DNA of 64,000 nt from Ruegeria conchae. GTDB taxonomy: Bacteria > Pseudomonadota > Alphaproteobacteria > Rhodobacterales > Rhodobacteraceae. Location of the stretch: NCBI RefSeq assembly GCF_000192475.1, contig NZ_AEYW01000023.1, positions 62,001 through 126,000 on the forward strand. The letters are read 5' to 3'. Made by a program: the position numbers and the translations under genes. Below, piece by piece: positions 57,096 through 64,000 of the stretch. How positions within the stretch are numbered: position 1 is the first letter of the stretch; every line of letters starts with the position of its first letter. The notes beneath the pieces are model-generated. The model saw nothing but the letters and a program-made list of their open reading frames with translations, was not told the origin of the DNA and ran no database searches.

Positions 57096-58265
57096 ATGTC
57101 CGACATGATGACCACGCAGGCCGGCGACGCCGGAGCCTTTCGCAACTTCGATCTCAGCCGGGTTCCCACGCCGTGCTTTGTGGTCGACGAAATAGCCGTC
57201 GACCGGAACCTGAGCATCCTCGCCGAGATCAGCAACCGCTCAGGCGCGCATATCCTGAGCGCGCTCAAAGCCTTCTCAATGTTCTCGCTCGCCCCATTGG
57301 TCCGCCAATACCTCGGCGGCACCTGCGCGAGCGGTATCTATGAGGCACGTTTGGGTCGTGAAGAATATGGCGGCGAAGTCGCGACCTTCTGCGCCGGGTA
57401 TAAAGACGCAGATATAGATGAAATTCTCACTTTGTCCGACCACATCATCTTTAACTCTCCGGCTCAGAAGGATCGCTTCCTCTTCAAAGCCCAGGCAGCA
57501 GGCGTACAGGTTGGCCTGCGTATCAACCCCGAGCACTCCGAGGGTGAGATCCCCAAATACGACCCCTGCGCACCTTGCTCACGTCTCGGCACGCCTGCCA
57601 GCCAACTGACCGCAGGCGCCCTGACTGGCGTCGATGGGTTGCACATGCACACACTCTGCGAGCAGGGGTTCGAGCCGCTGCAACGAACTTGGGACGCTGT
57701 GGAACCCAAACTCGCCCCCTTCATAGACCAGCTCAAGTGGCTGAACTTCGGCGGCGGCCATCATATCACCCGCGATGACTATGACCGCGACAGGCTGGTG
57801 GCCTTCATTAAAGCCGTCCGCGCAAAACACAACGTCGACGTCTATCTTGAACCCGGGGAGGCGGTGGCGTTGGACGCGGGCATTCTGGTCGGAGAAATCC
57901 TAGACCTACCAACAAATGGCATGAACCTCGCAATCACCGATATTTCGGCCACCTGCCACATGCCCGACGTGATCGAAGCCCCGTATCGCCCCGCCCTGAT
58001 GGACGAGGCCGCGTCAGGCCATACCTACCGCCTGGGTGGCCCCTCTTGCCTCGCGGGTGACGTGATTGGCGATTACACTTGGGATCAGCCTCTGGAGATC
58101 GGCCAGCGCTTTGCTTTCCTCGATCAGGCGCACTACTCGATGGTCAAGACCAACACCTTCAACGGTGTTCCCCTGCCCACCATCGCCTTATGGAACAGCG
58201 AAACAGACGAACTGAAAATCATCAAAAAGTTCGGCTATGACGACTTTAAGGACCGCCTTTCATGA
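57096..58265 (+). CDS. nspC: Carboxynorspermidine decarboxylase
   Basis: 389 aa PLP-dependent fold-III decarboxylase. The PLP lysine is in ILSALKAFSM (K58), with the C-terminal GGPSCLAGD region bearing the active-site Cys and EPGEAVALDAG. The ATG at 57096 has GGAG 9 nt upstream; the frame is open farther left inside the previous gene but without support. It removes CO2 from carboxyspermidine/carboxynorspermidine to give spermidine/norspermidine. It overlaps speB by 4 nt. Confidence 0.93.
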   Translation: MSDMMTTQAGDAGAFRNFDLSRVPTPCFVVDEIAVDRNLSILAEISNRSGAHILSALKAFSMFSLAPLVRQYLGGTCASGIYEARLGREEYGGEVATFCAGYKDADIDEILTLSDHIIFNSPAQKDRFLFKAQAAGVQVGLRINPEHSEGEIPKYDPCAPCSRLGTPASQLTAGALTGVDGLHMHTLCEQGFEPLQRTWDAVEPKLAPFIDQLKWLNFGGGHHITRDDYDRDRLVAFIKAVRAKHNVDVYLEPGEAVALDAGILVGEILDLPTNGMNLAITDISATCHMPDVIEAPYRPALMDEAASGHTYRLGGPSCLAGDVIGDYTWDQPLEIGQRFAFLDQAHYSMVKTNTFNGVPLPTIALWNSETDELKIIKKFGYDDFKDRLS

Positions 58266-59104
58266 GCATTTTTCTTGATAGTGAACTGACCACATCCGAG
58301 CGCACCGAGGACGCCCGCTTCCGCGTAATCCCGGTGCCTCTGGAGCGCACGGTCTCTTACGGATCCGGCACCGCAAATGGGCCTGAGGCGATCATTGAGG
58401 CCAGCAACGAGTTGGAGCGCATCACCGGCCACGCAGAACCTTGCGTAGAAGGCATATTTACCGAAAAACCCATCGATTGCGATGCCGCCCTGCCTGAAAT
58501 CATGGAACGCCTCGCCCAACGCACCGAAGCTGCCATCCGTGCGGGCAAAGTGCCCGTGACCTTGGGCGGAGAACATTCTCTCAGTTTTGGAGCAGTGATG
58601 GGTGTCGCTCGTGCGCTAAACCAGCCCATCGGCATCGTCCAGATCGACGCCCATGCCGATCTGCGCAACGCCTATCAGGGAGAGAAACACTCTCACGCCT
58701 CAGTCATGCACCTTTTGGCCGAAGAAGGCATCCAGCTGGCGCAATTCGGCGTTCGTGCCTTCTCAACCGAAGAAGCGCAGAGCCGTCTGAAGAACCGCAT
58801 TTTCCATGTGGACGCCGAAGAATTGGTGACTGGTAATATCCATTCGGTCGACCTGCCCGAGGATTTTCCCGAACTGATTTATGTCAGCTTTGACGTGGAC
58901 GGGCTGGATCCATCACAAATGCCTGCGACCGGCACGCCCGTACCTGGGGGGCTGGGATACTATCAGGCGCTGCACCTGGTCGAACACGCCCTGAAGGGCC
59001 GGAAATGTGTGGGCTTCGATGTGGTCGAGTTGGCCCCAGACGGCAATGCCGCCTGGGACTTTACCGCCGCTCAGATCGTCTATCGACTGATGGCCGCTTG
59101 TTAA
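58262..59104 (+). CDS. speB: Agmatinase (arginase/ureohydrolase family)
   Basis: 280 aa. The Mn-binding residues are visible: GGEHS (H105), QIDAHADLR (D129, H131, D133) and SFDVDGLDPS (two Asp). It hydrolyses agmatine to putrescine and urea, linking SpeA to the spermidine enzymes. Its ATG overlaps the nspC stop, and its own stop overlaps by 4 nt the end of the convergent HD-domain gene. A related ureohydrolase specificity cannot be excluded, but the operon makes agmatinase the best choice. Confidence 0.9.
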   Translation: MSIFLDSELTTSERTEDARFRVIPVPLERTVSYGSGTANGPEAIIEASNELERITGHAEPCVEGIFTEKPIDCDAALPEIMERLAQRTEAAIRAGKVPVTLGGEHSLSFGAVMGVARALNQPIGIVQIDAHADLRNAYQGEKHSHASVMHLLAEEGIQLAQFGVRAFSTEEAQSRLKNRIFHVDAEELVTGNIHSVDLPEDFPELIYVSFDVDGLDPSQMPATGTPVPGGLGYYQALHLVEHALKGRKCVGFDVVELAPDGNAAWDFTAAQIVYRLMAAC

Positions 59105-59691
59105 CCTTCTGACGTCTCGTTCAACTCCATATGCCCCTCGCCCTTGCTTAAGACGCGGCGTAGCATGGGTTCGAAGAACTCCAGCGGCTTTGTTGGATAA
59201 TCAGGGTCAAACGCTTTCTGATCGTATTCGTGGCAGAAATATCGGCAGTCCTCCCAATACGGGCTGTCGCGATACTTGTCGCGCGCATTCCGGTCACCGC
59301 CGAGATGGTGATTATAATAATATCCCTGAAACACACAGTGGTGCTTGAGGATCCAATGGGTTCTCTCGCTTACATATGGCTTCATCATCGCAGCTGATAA
59401 TTCACCGTGATTATAAGGCGACAGGATATCGCCAGTGTCATGGATCAAAGCTGCTACAACCAGCTCTTCATCGGCACCATCCTCATAAGCGCGTGTCGCG
59501 GCTTGCAGGCTGTGTTGGTAACGATTCACTGGATAAGGCGTCCAGTCTTCGTCTAGCGATCGGATGGCATCCAAAATACGATCTGGCAGAGCCGCGTTAT
59601 AGGCCTCTTCATACTCCATGACCGCATCCCAATCGGCCTTCGTTGCCTCTTCAAAACTGGTCCAGGTGGGTTTGTGGGTTTTGTCCAGCAT
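59101..59691 (-). CDS. HD-domain protein, possible mixed-valent diiron oxygenase
   Basis: 196 aa. Metal ligands of the HD fold are visible: H60 (RYQHSLQAA), H84/D85 (ALIHDTGD), H95 (PYNHGELSA), H117/H118 (ILKHHCVF) and a late Asp (HEYDQKAFDP). Spacing and the YQHSLQ and HGE segments resemble PhnZ/MIOX-type HD oxygenases at least as much as phosphohydrolases. ACAGGAG stands 6 nt before the ATG. It converges with speB (4-nt overlap) and lies 85 bp from lptF on the same strand, so context does not show a substrate. Confidence 0.8.
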   Translation of the reverse strand: MLDKTHKPTWTSFEEATKADWDAVMEYEEAYNAALPDRILDAIRSLDEDWTPYPVNRYQHSLQAATRAYEDGADEELVVAALIHDTGDILSPYNHGELSAAMMKPYVSERTHWILKHHCVFQGYYYNHHLGGDRNARDKYRDSPYWEDCRYFCHEYDQKAFDPDYPTKPLEFFEPMLRRVLSKGEGHMELNETSEG

Positions 59692-59776
59692 GGCGCGCTC
59701 CTGTGGCTGCTTTCGCGCCTAGATTAGACAGACCGATCAACAACGCAAAAGAATTCGACGCGACAAACGCCAAGTA

Positions 59777-60910
59777 TCATGCAGAGGTAATGGCGCCGTT
59801 GCCGGATGATTTACGAAACAAGGGGCGTCCGGCAATAGTCAGGAACAAGCCTGACAATGCGACGCCCAGTATCGCCGGAAGGTAAAGCAAAATCCACAAA
59901 CGTGGATCTCCAATCACAACAGGTGAAACAAACCCCCTAACGCCTTCCAACAATACGAGAATCGTGAAGGCTCCGAGTATCTGGGGCCACAAGCCAAAAC
60001 GCGAAAAACTGCCGAGCATGAGCGCCGAATAGCCGACCAAGGCAACCGCAATACAAATAGCGATCCATGAGAATCGCTGATGCAGTTCATCAACCAGATG
60101 CCCGACGCTGTGGTCATCTTTCACGGCAACAGCTTCCCGATCCCAGATCAGCTCGATCGTAGGTATCGCCTCAAGGCTCCGGTGGCCCATTTCCGAGTTC
60201 AGTGTCAGCTCTGAAATGTCGTAGGATGCATCTTCGAACAACGTTGATGACAACGTGTTGCCAGCCTCATCAAATCGCAGCGCAACCCCGTCTAGCATAA
60301 CCAGATGAATGCCTGAGGTCTGGTTGACCAGATAAGCTGTGGTGCTGGAATAGCTGACGGGATTTATCGCTTCTCGCCGGTCCGAAACAAAGACCTCGCG
60401 CAGCGTACCGTCCAGATCGATACTGCCAATATAGACGGTTACACTGTCTGCCGGGTGCAGGAATTCACCTTCATTCAGCAGCTGAGCAGTAACATCACCA
60501 GCGACTTCATCCTGTCTTTTTTCCAGCTGATCAACCGATGCAGGCCGAAGAAACACACTGATGACCGCCATTATCAACCCAGCGCTCAGCCCGAACATCA
60601 AAACCGCGCGCGCCAGACGCCAAGGGCTCGATCCGGTCGCCAGCATCACCGTCATCTCACTTTCCCGGCTCAAGCGGTTGGTCGCGTAAACAGCGGCAGC
60701 AAACACCGCCATTGGCATAACTGTCCGTATCAGAGTCGGTAGGGTTAGCGCGGTGAATTCCAGAAACACCATTGCAGACTGGCCGCCGCTAATCACGCGG
60801 TCAAACAGGCTGACCGAACGTGTGATCCAGAAGACACCGACAAGGACCAGTGTGAAAAAGCCAAACAGCACCAGCAATTGCCGCAGGAAATACCCATCAA
60901 AACGCGACAT
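59777..60910 (-). CDS. lptF: LptF-type lipopolysaccharide export permease
   Basis: 377 aa YjgP/YjgQ-family protein with three N-terminal membrane helices, a large periplasmic domain (about 105-270) and three C-terminal helices. Segments such as FDGYFLRQLLVLFGFFTLVLV, MVFLEFTALTLPTLIRTVMPMAVFAAAVYATNRL and SEMTVMLATGSSPWRLARAV are typical of Rhodobacterales LptF. It would work with LptG and the LptB ATPase to extract LPS from the inner membrane. No lptG or lptD is next to it in the window, which is unusual. Confidence 0.87.
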   Translation of the reverse strand: MSRFDGYFLRQLLVLFGFFTLVLVGVFWITRSVSLFDRVISGGQSAMVFLEFTALTLPTLIRTVMPMAVFAAAVYATNRLSRESEMTVMLATGSSPWRLARAVLMFGLSAGLIMAVISVFLRPASVDQLEKRQDEVAGDVTAQLLNEGEFLHPADSVTVYIGSIDLDGTLREVFVSDRREAINPVSYSSTTAYLVNQTSGIHLVMLDGVALRFDEAGNTLSSTLFEDASYDISELTLNSEMGHRSLEAIPTIELIWDREAVAVKDDHSVGHLVDELHQRFSWIAICIAVALVGYSALMLGSFSRFGLWPQILGAFTILVLLEGVRGFVSPVVIGDPRLWILLYLPAILGVALSGLFLTIAGRPLFRKSSGNGAITSA

Positions 60911-60982
60911 ACGACCCCTTGTTACTTGGCGATTGGCGTTGCGGCAAAGCTTATGCCATTCAGATGGCAGAGGGAACCGTGA

Positions 60983-62398
60983 TTAAGCCCGATCAGTTGC
61001 CGGGATCAGTATGCGATGGTGCCAAAGCCAGTCCAGAATGCGAGACGCTCGTTCGGCATCGAGTGTATCTGACCAACATGCAACGATCTTGCTCGCGTTT
61101 TGTGGCCAATGTAAGCGCTGCAACAGAAGGCCAAGCGAAGCACCCTCGAGATTTGCGACAGGGCGCTGCAGATTTGGGTGCTTCAAAACAAGTCCCGGCT
61201 CAATATGCGCGGCGACCTGAACCCCAGACGTAATCAGCCGTGTTTTTGAAGACAGGGTCAGGGCTAAATCGTTGCGCAATATCTCTGGGCTATGAACGGT
61301 TCGAGGCGATTTGAGCCAGTCCAACGGATGCGCCCGCTCGGCCCAGAACGGCGAAGGACTGACTGCATGCTGCCTCGCATAGAAATCCGCCGACAGTGCG
61401 GCGTGGGTCTGTACACGCTCAAACTGGCGGTCTGCGTAGAAGGTCAAAGCCAGTTCGCTGTGTTCGGGCGTATCCAGCAGCGTGTTTATCACTGCTGCGG
61501 CCTGCACTGCCTGACCCATGGCCAATTGCACCCCTTGCGATGACAAAGCGTCGACCGAGAAACTGGCTTCCCCGACCCGCAGAAGATCTCGCGCCGGAGG
61601 TGTTACATCGGTTCGGCTGGTTGCGTCCACCCTCCGGACTGGCCCGATCCGGCGCTGTTCCAGACATGGGGATAACAAGGTCGATTGCGCCAGCAGGTTC
61701 AGGTAAAGATCGCGCCGGTCCGCAGGTGAAAGCCCTGTGCAGCTCTCGGGTTCAACAAATACCATTGCATTGACCACCCCACCCGGCAACAGCGCACCCC
61801 AGTACCAGTGCGACTTGCCTGCTTCGACCCGCGCTTGTGGGCCGAAGCCTGGGGGAACCTGCCAATTAGCATAGAGCGCCAATAGAGGCTGAGAGGCCGG
61901 GCGAAACCTGCGGCCCAGCCCGGCTTGTCGGCCTGCGGCATCCAGAAGGATCCGCGCCTGAACCTGCAATGCTTCCGTATCGGTGCGGACTGGTATTTCC
62001 CAGACTGATCTATCGCGCATCGGGCGGTATGCCCGTGCGGGCTGGATGATCTCAACTCCTGCCGCCCGCGCGGCCCGCAGCAGTACCGCATCAAACTGGC
62101 CTCGATCCACTATTAGACCGGGGTAATCGCCGTCAGCACCGCGACGCTCAAACGTTCCGGCCCAATGCAGGATCGATCCGCTTGCGCGCAGAAACCCGGC
62201 TTGCGCCACGGTTTCTTCGACGCCCAGAAGGTTCAGGATCGGCCAGATTGATGGTGGCAGAGATTCTCCGACATGCTGGCGCGGAAAGGATTGTCTTTCG
62301 ATCAGGCAGACGCGGCGACCCAGTTGAGCTAACCTCAGCGCCGCCGCGCTGCCTGCTGGGCCGCCACCGACTACGCAGATTTCAGTCTCAATGATCAT
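60983..62398 (-). CDS. Flavin-dependent monooxygenase, tryptophan-halogenase/LodB/QhpG-like
   Basis: About 471 aa. It has the FAD-binding GxGxxG fold (EICVVGGGPAGSAAALRLAQLG) and FPRQHVGESLPPSIWPILNLLG, the HVGES motif shared by halogenases, LodB-type and QhpG-type flavoproteins, plus a second FAD motif (LLRVGEASFSVDALSSQGVQLA). The ATG at 62398 begins the Rossmann strand and lies 4 bp after the radical-SAM gene; a GTG at 62434 is possible. In characterised systems LodB and QhpG oxidise a protein-bound residue to make a quinone cofactor. Together with the radical-SAM neighbour this points to protein maturation; small-molecule hydroxylation is the alternative. Confidence 0.8.
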   Translation of the reverse strand: MIIETEICVVGGGPAGSAAALRLAQLGRRVCLIERQSFPRQHVGESLPPSIWPILNLLGVEETVAQAGFLRASGSILHWAGTFERRGADGDYPGLIVDRGQFDAVLLRAARAAGVEIIQPARAYRPMRDRSVWEIPVRTDTEALQVQARILLDAAGRQAGLGRRFRPASQPLLALYANWQVPPGFGPQARVEAGKSHWYWGALLPGGVVNAMVFVEPESCTGLSPADRRDLYLNLLAQSTLLSPCLEQRRIGPVRRVDATSRTDVTPPARDLLRVGEASFSVDALSSQGVQLAMGQAVQAAAVINTLLDTPEHSELALTFYADRQFERVQTHAALSADFYARQHAVSPSPFWAERAHPLDWLKSPRTVHSPEILRNDLALTLSSKTRLITSGVQVAAHIEPGLVLKHPNLQRPVANLEGASLGLLLQRLHWPQNASKIVACWSDTLDAERASRILDWLWHHRILIPATDRA

Positions 62399-62402
62399 CC
62401 GA

Positions 62403-63713
62403 TCAGGCAGAGGCGGCCTGCGTAGGCACACCAAAATAATCGGGCCTCACTTCGGACAAGCGGACATAGGCCTGAAGGCAATAGTGCAGCCAGCCGCGAA
62501 TGTAGTCGCAGGCGGGGCGTCCGCGGTGGATGACCTCGTGATGACACCCACCGCCACATAGATACCGCGCCCAGCACGTATTGCAGGGTGACTGGATGTG
62601 CACGTGACGGTCCGCCAACCAGTTTTCGCGTCGCAAGTCGGGGCCATCATAGACATCGCCCATGGCTCCGGCTTCGTCCTCGACAAAGCGATGGCAGGCA
62701 AACAGGCCGCCATCGGCGGAGACGCCGAAATATCCGCCCCCTGCCCCGCAGGCATAGGGCCGATGGGTGCCGCGATGGATTTCCTGCATCGCCGCCGCCA
62801 TGTTTGAAAACGGATACCGCCGTCCCTGAACCACCGCCGCCTCGAACACCTCACCGCAGCGGATCATCTGAGTCAGCATTTCGTTTAGATCGTTCCTGTT
62901 TAGCTCATGCTGACCGTTGGGCGAAGCCAACATCGGCGAGAAGCCGATCGAGTGGAAACCCATGCCAACGAACTGCTCCAGCGTCTCTGGAAGGTTCATA
63001 TTCTGCGGCGTGACCGTCACCCGAGCCCCGACCTGCATCCGGTGCTGTGCGGCCAGAAGGGGTTCGACCCGTTTCAGGATCGTGTCGAAACTGCCCCGCC
63101 CAGCACGATTTGGGCGCAGTTTGTCGTGAACCTTGCCCACGCCATCCAGACTAATGGTGACTGCAAATCCATGTGCCTCAAAAAACACCGCGTCTTCGGG
63201 GCGGAGCAAGGTCCCATTGGTGGTGATCGAGAATCCAACGCTCAATCCGTTTGCCTGCGCCTGTTCCACAGCATATTCCGTAGTGCGCTGCACCAGATCG
63301 CGGTTGATTAGAGGTTCTCCACCCAGATAGGCGAGGTTGATCCGCACACCGGGTTCGGCTTCGGCCACCAGCCGATCAACCGAGGCCTTGGCGACTTCCC
63401 ACTCCATATTCCGCGCAGGGCCGCCAAATTCGCCACCCGCCGCATAGCAATAGGTGCAAGCCAGATTGCATTTCTGCGCCACGGCCAGTGACAGCGAGCG
63501 CACGGGCAGGTCCTGAGGCGGTGTATCGTCGATGAACGGCCTGCCATCCAACCCCATGGACCTGAGGAAAGCGCTCTGGCCCGCGGTGTTCATCGCCGCA
63601 AACCGGCCCGCCGTGCCCTCGGGGACGTCGAACACGCGCGAGCCATCGATGGCGAGCATGTGATCTCCATGCCCTGTTTCGAAGAAATGCACCTGTGCGG
63701 CGGGTGCGATCAC
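62403..63713 (-). CDS. Radical SAM/SPASM peptide- or protein-modifying enzyme
   Basis: 436 aa from a GTG at 63713 that overlaps the previous stop by 4 nt. Residues 1-65 form an N-terminal region; the radical-SAM core has C82, C86 and C89 (CNLACTYC), GGEPL, and SITTNGT. The C-terminal SPASM domain shows the full pattern: C322, G335-x4-C340, C377-x2-C380-x5-C386-x3-C390, C402 and C412, enough for two auxiliary [4Fe-4S] clusters. Such enzymes modify protein or peptide substrates (for example QhpD, AnSME, AlbA). The flavin monooxygenase gene follows after 4 bp, as in QhpD/QhpG maturation sets. No precursor peptide gene is seen within the window. Confidence 0.85.
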   Translation of the reverse strand: MIAPAAQVHFFETGHGDHMLAIDGSRVFDVPEGTAGRFAAMNTAGQSAFLRSMGLDGRPFIDDTPPQDLPVRSLSLAVAQKCNLACTYCYAAGGEFGGPARNMEWEVAKASVDRLVAEAEPGVRINLAYLGGEPLINRDLVQRTTEYAVEQAQANGLSVGFSITTNGTLLRPEDAVFFEAHGFAVTISLDGVGKVHDKLRPNRAGRGSFDTILKRVEPLLAAQHRMQVGARVTVTPQNMNLPETLEQFVGMGFHSIGFSPMLASPNGQHELNRNDLNEMLTQMIRCGEVFEAAVVQGRRYPFSNMAAAMQEIHRGTHRPYACGAGGGYFGVSADGGLFACHRFVEDEAGAMGDVYDGPDLRRENWLADRHVHIQSPCNTCWARYLCGGGCHHEVIHRGRPACDYIRGWLHYCLQAYVRLSEVRPDYFGVPTQAASA

Positions 63714-64000
63714 GCCTTGCCCTCCGTCCAGAAGGGAATGCCGATGCCTTTGGCGGCCAGCGCTTCGCCCTCGACCCGGAACAGTTTCATGTCATCGCGC
63801 ACCTGCTGGATAAAGGTCTGCGACTCTTCGAATTTGCCATCCGCTTCAAGCGTATAGGCATTGGCCAACCCATCCTTGACCTTAGCGTAGAGTTCCAACG
63901 CTGTTTTGGCCTGCTCTTCGGTCCCGACCTCAATCGGGCGCAAGTAAGCAGGAGTACCTTCGCCGGTATCGTACTTGGCCAGAACATCCTTCATCTGGCT
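63710..64000 (-). CDS. Unidentified protein, C-terminal fragment cut by the window end
   Basis: The frame is open from the right edge and ends at 63710, giving 96 codons. The visible part is helical and charged (TEEQAKTALELYAKVKDGLA, YTLEADGKFEESQTFIQQ), has no Cys and only one Trp near the C-terminus (GIPFWTEGKA). Its stop overlaps the GTG of the radical-SAM gene, so it is cotranslated with it and may be its substrate or partner. I do not recognise the family from this fragment. Confidence 0.7.
   Translation of the reverse strand, partial: SQMKDVLAKYDTGEGTPAYLRPIEVGTEEQAKTALELYAKVKDGLANAYTLEADGKFEESQTFIQQVRDDMKLFRVEGEALAAKGIGIPFWTEGKA

Overview
The window is bacterial chromosome that looks like an alphaproteobacterium of the order Rhodobacterales (Roseobacter/Ruegeria type). 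This is inferred from gene content and protein resemblance, not from a database search. The evidence includes a Rhodobacter-type smo/mtlK polyol operon, an agl alpha-glucoside operon, a BMP-type nucleoside/nucleobase ABC operon behind xanthine dehydrogenase, a covalent-FAD dimethylglycine/sarcosine dehydrogenase, and the alternative (carboxynorspermidine) polyamine route. No rRNA or CRISPR array was seen. There is one tRNA (Gln-UUG).

Layout, left to right. 1-7.8 kb: the end of xdhB, then xdhC and a four-gene BMP ABC transporter, closed by a strong terminator; this looks like a purine uptake and oxidation unit. 7.8-20.4 kb: housekeeping and metabolic genes, namely methyltransferases, a HlyD/DUF3302 pair, a DAO-family oxidase with a DUF938 methyltransferase, a carboxymuconolactone-decarboxylase-like protein, the DMGDH-like enzyme, an unknown exported protein, a D-hydroxyacid dehydrogenase pair, an SH3 protein and ferritin. 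20.4-30.1 kb: an accessory stretch with tRNA-Gln, a terminase-like prophage remnant, a three-gene signalling operon (seven-PAS histidine kinase, single-domain REC, REC-adenylate cyclase), an unusual protein with a 48-bp tandem repeat and a duplicated domain, then a truncated transposase fused head-on to a truncated, frameshifted xylB. 30.1-37.7 kb: a LacI regulator and the smoEFGK-smoS-mtlK polyol operon, with two matching operator sequences. 38.4-47.3 kb: the aglEFGAK operon divergent from its LacI regulator and a GH1 beta-glucosidase, again with two matching operators. 47.3-53.8 kb: an iron module with a ZrgA-like protein, imelysin, bfd, bfr, a DUF1111 diheme protein, a second imelysin and DUF1513, preceded by two TGA-N9-TCA boxes. 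53.9-59.1 kb: speA, carboxynorspermidine dehydrogenase, nspC and speB (arginine to putrescine to spermidine). 59.1-64 kb, all on the minus strand: an HD-domain protein that may be a diiron oxygenase, lptF, and at the window edge a flavin monooxygenase plus a radical-SAM/SPASM protein that resemble the QhpG/QhpD maturation pair, following an unidentified gene cut by the window end.

The most unusual items are the repeat/duplicated-domain protein at 27098-28258 beside the PAS-kinase-to-cyclase operon, and the radical-SAM plus flavin-monooxygenase pair at the right edge, whose substrate is not visible. The rest is mostly well-known families in tightly packed, translationally coupled operons. All family assignments come from reading motifs and remembered family features.
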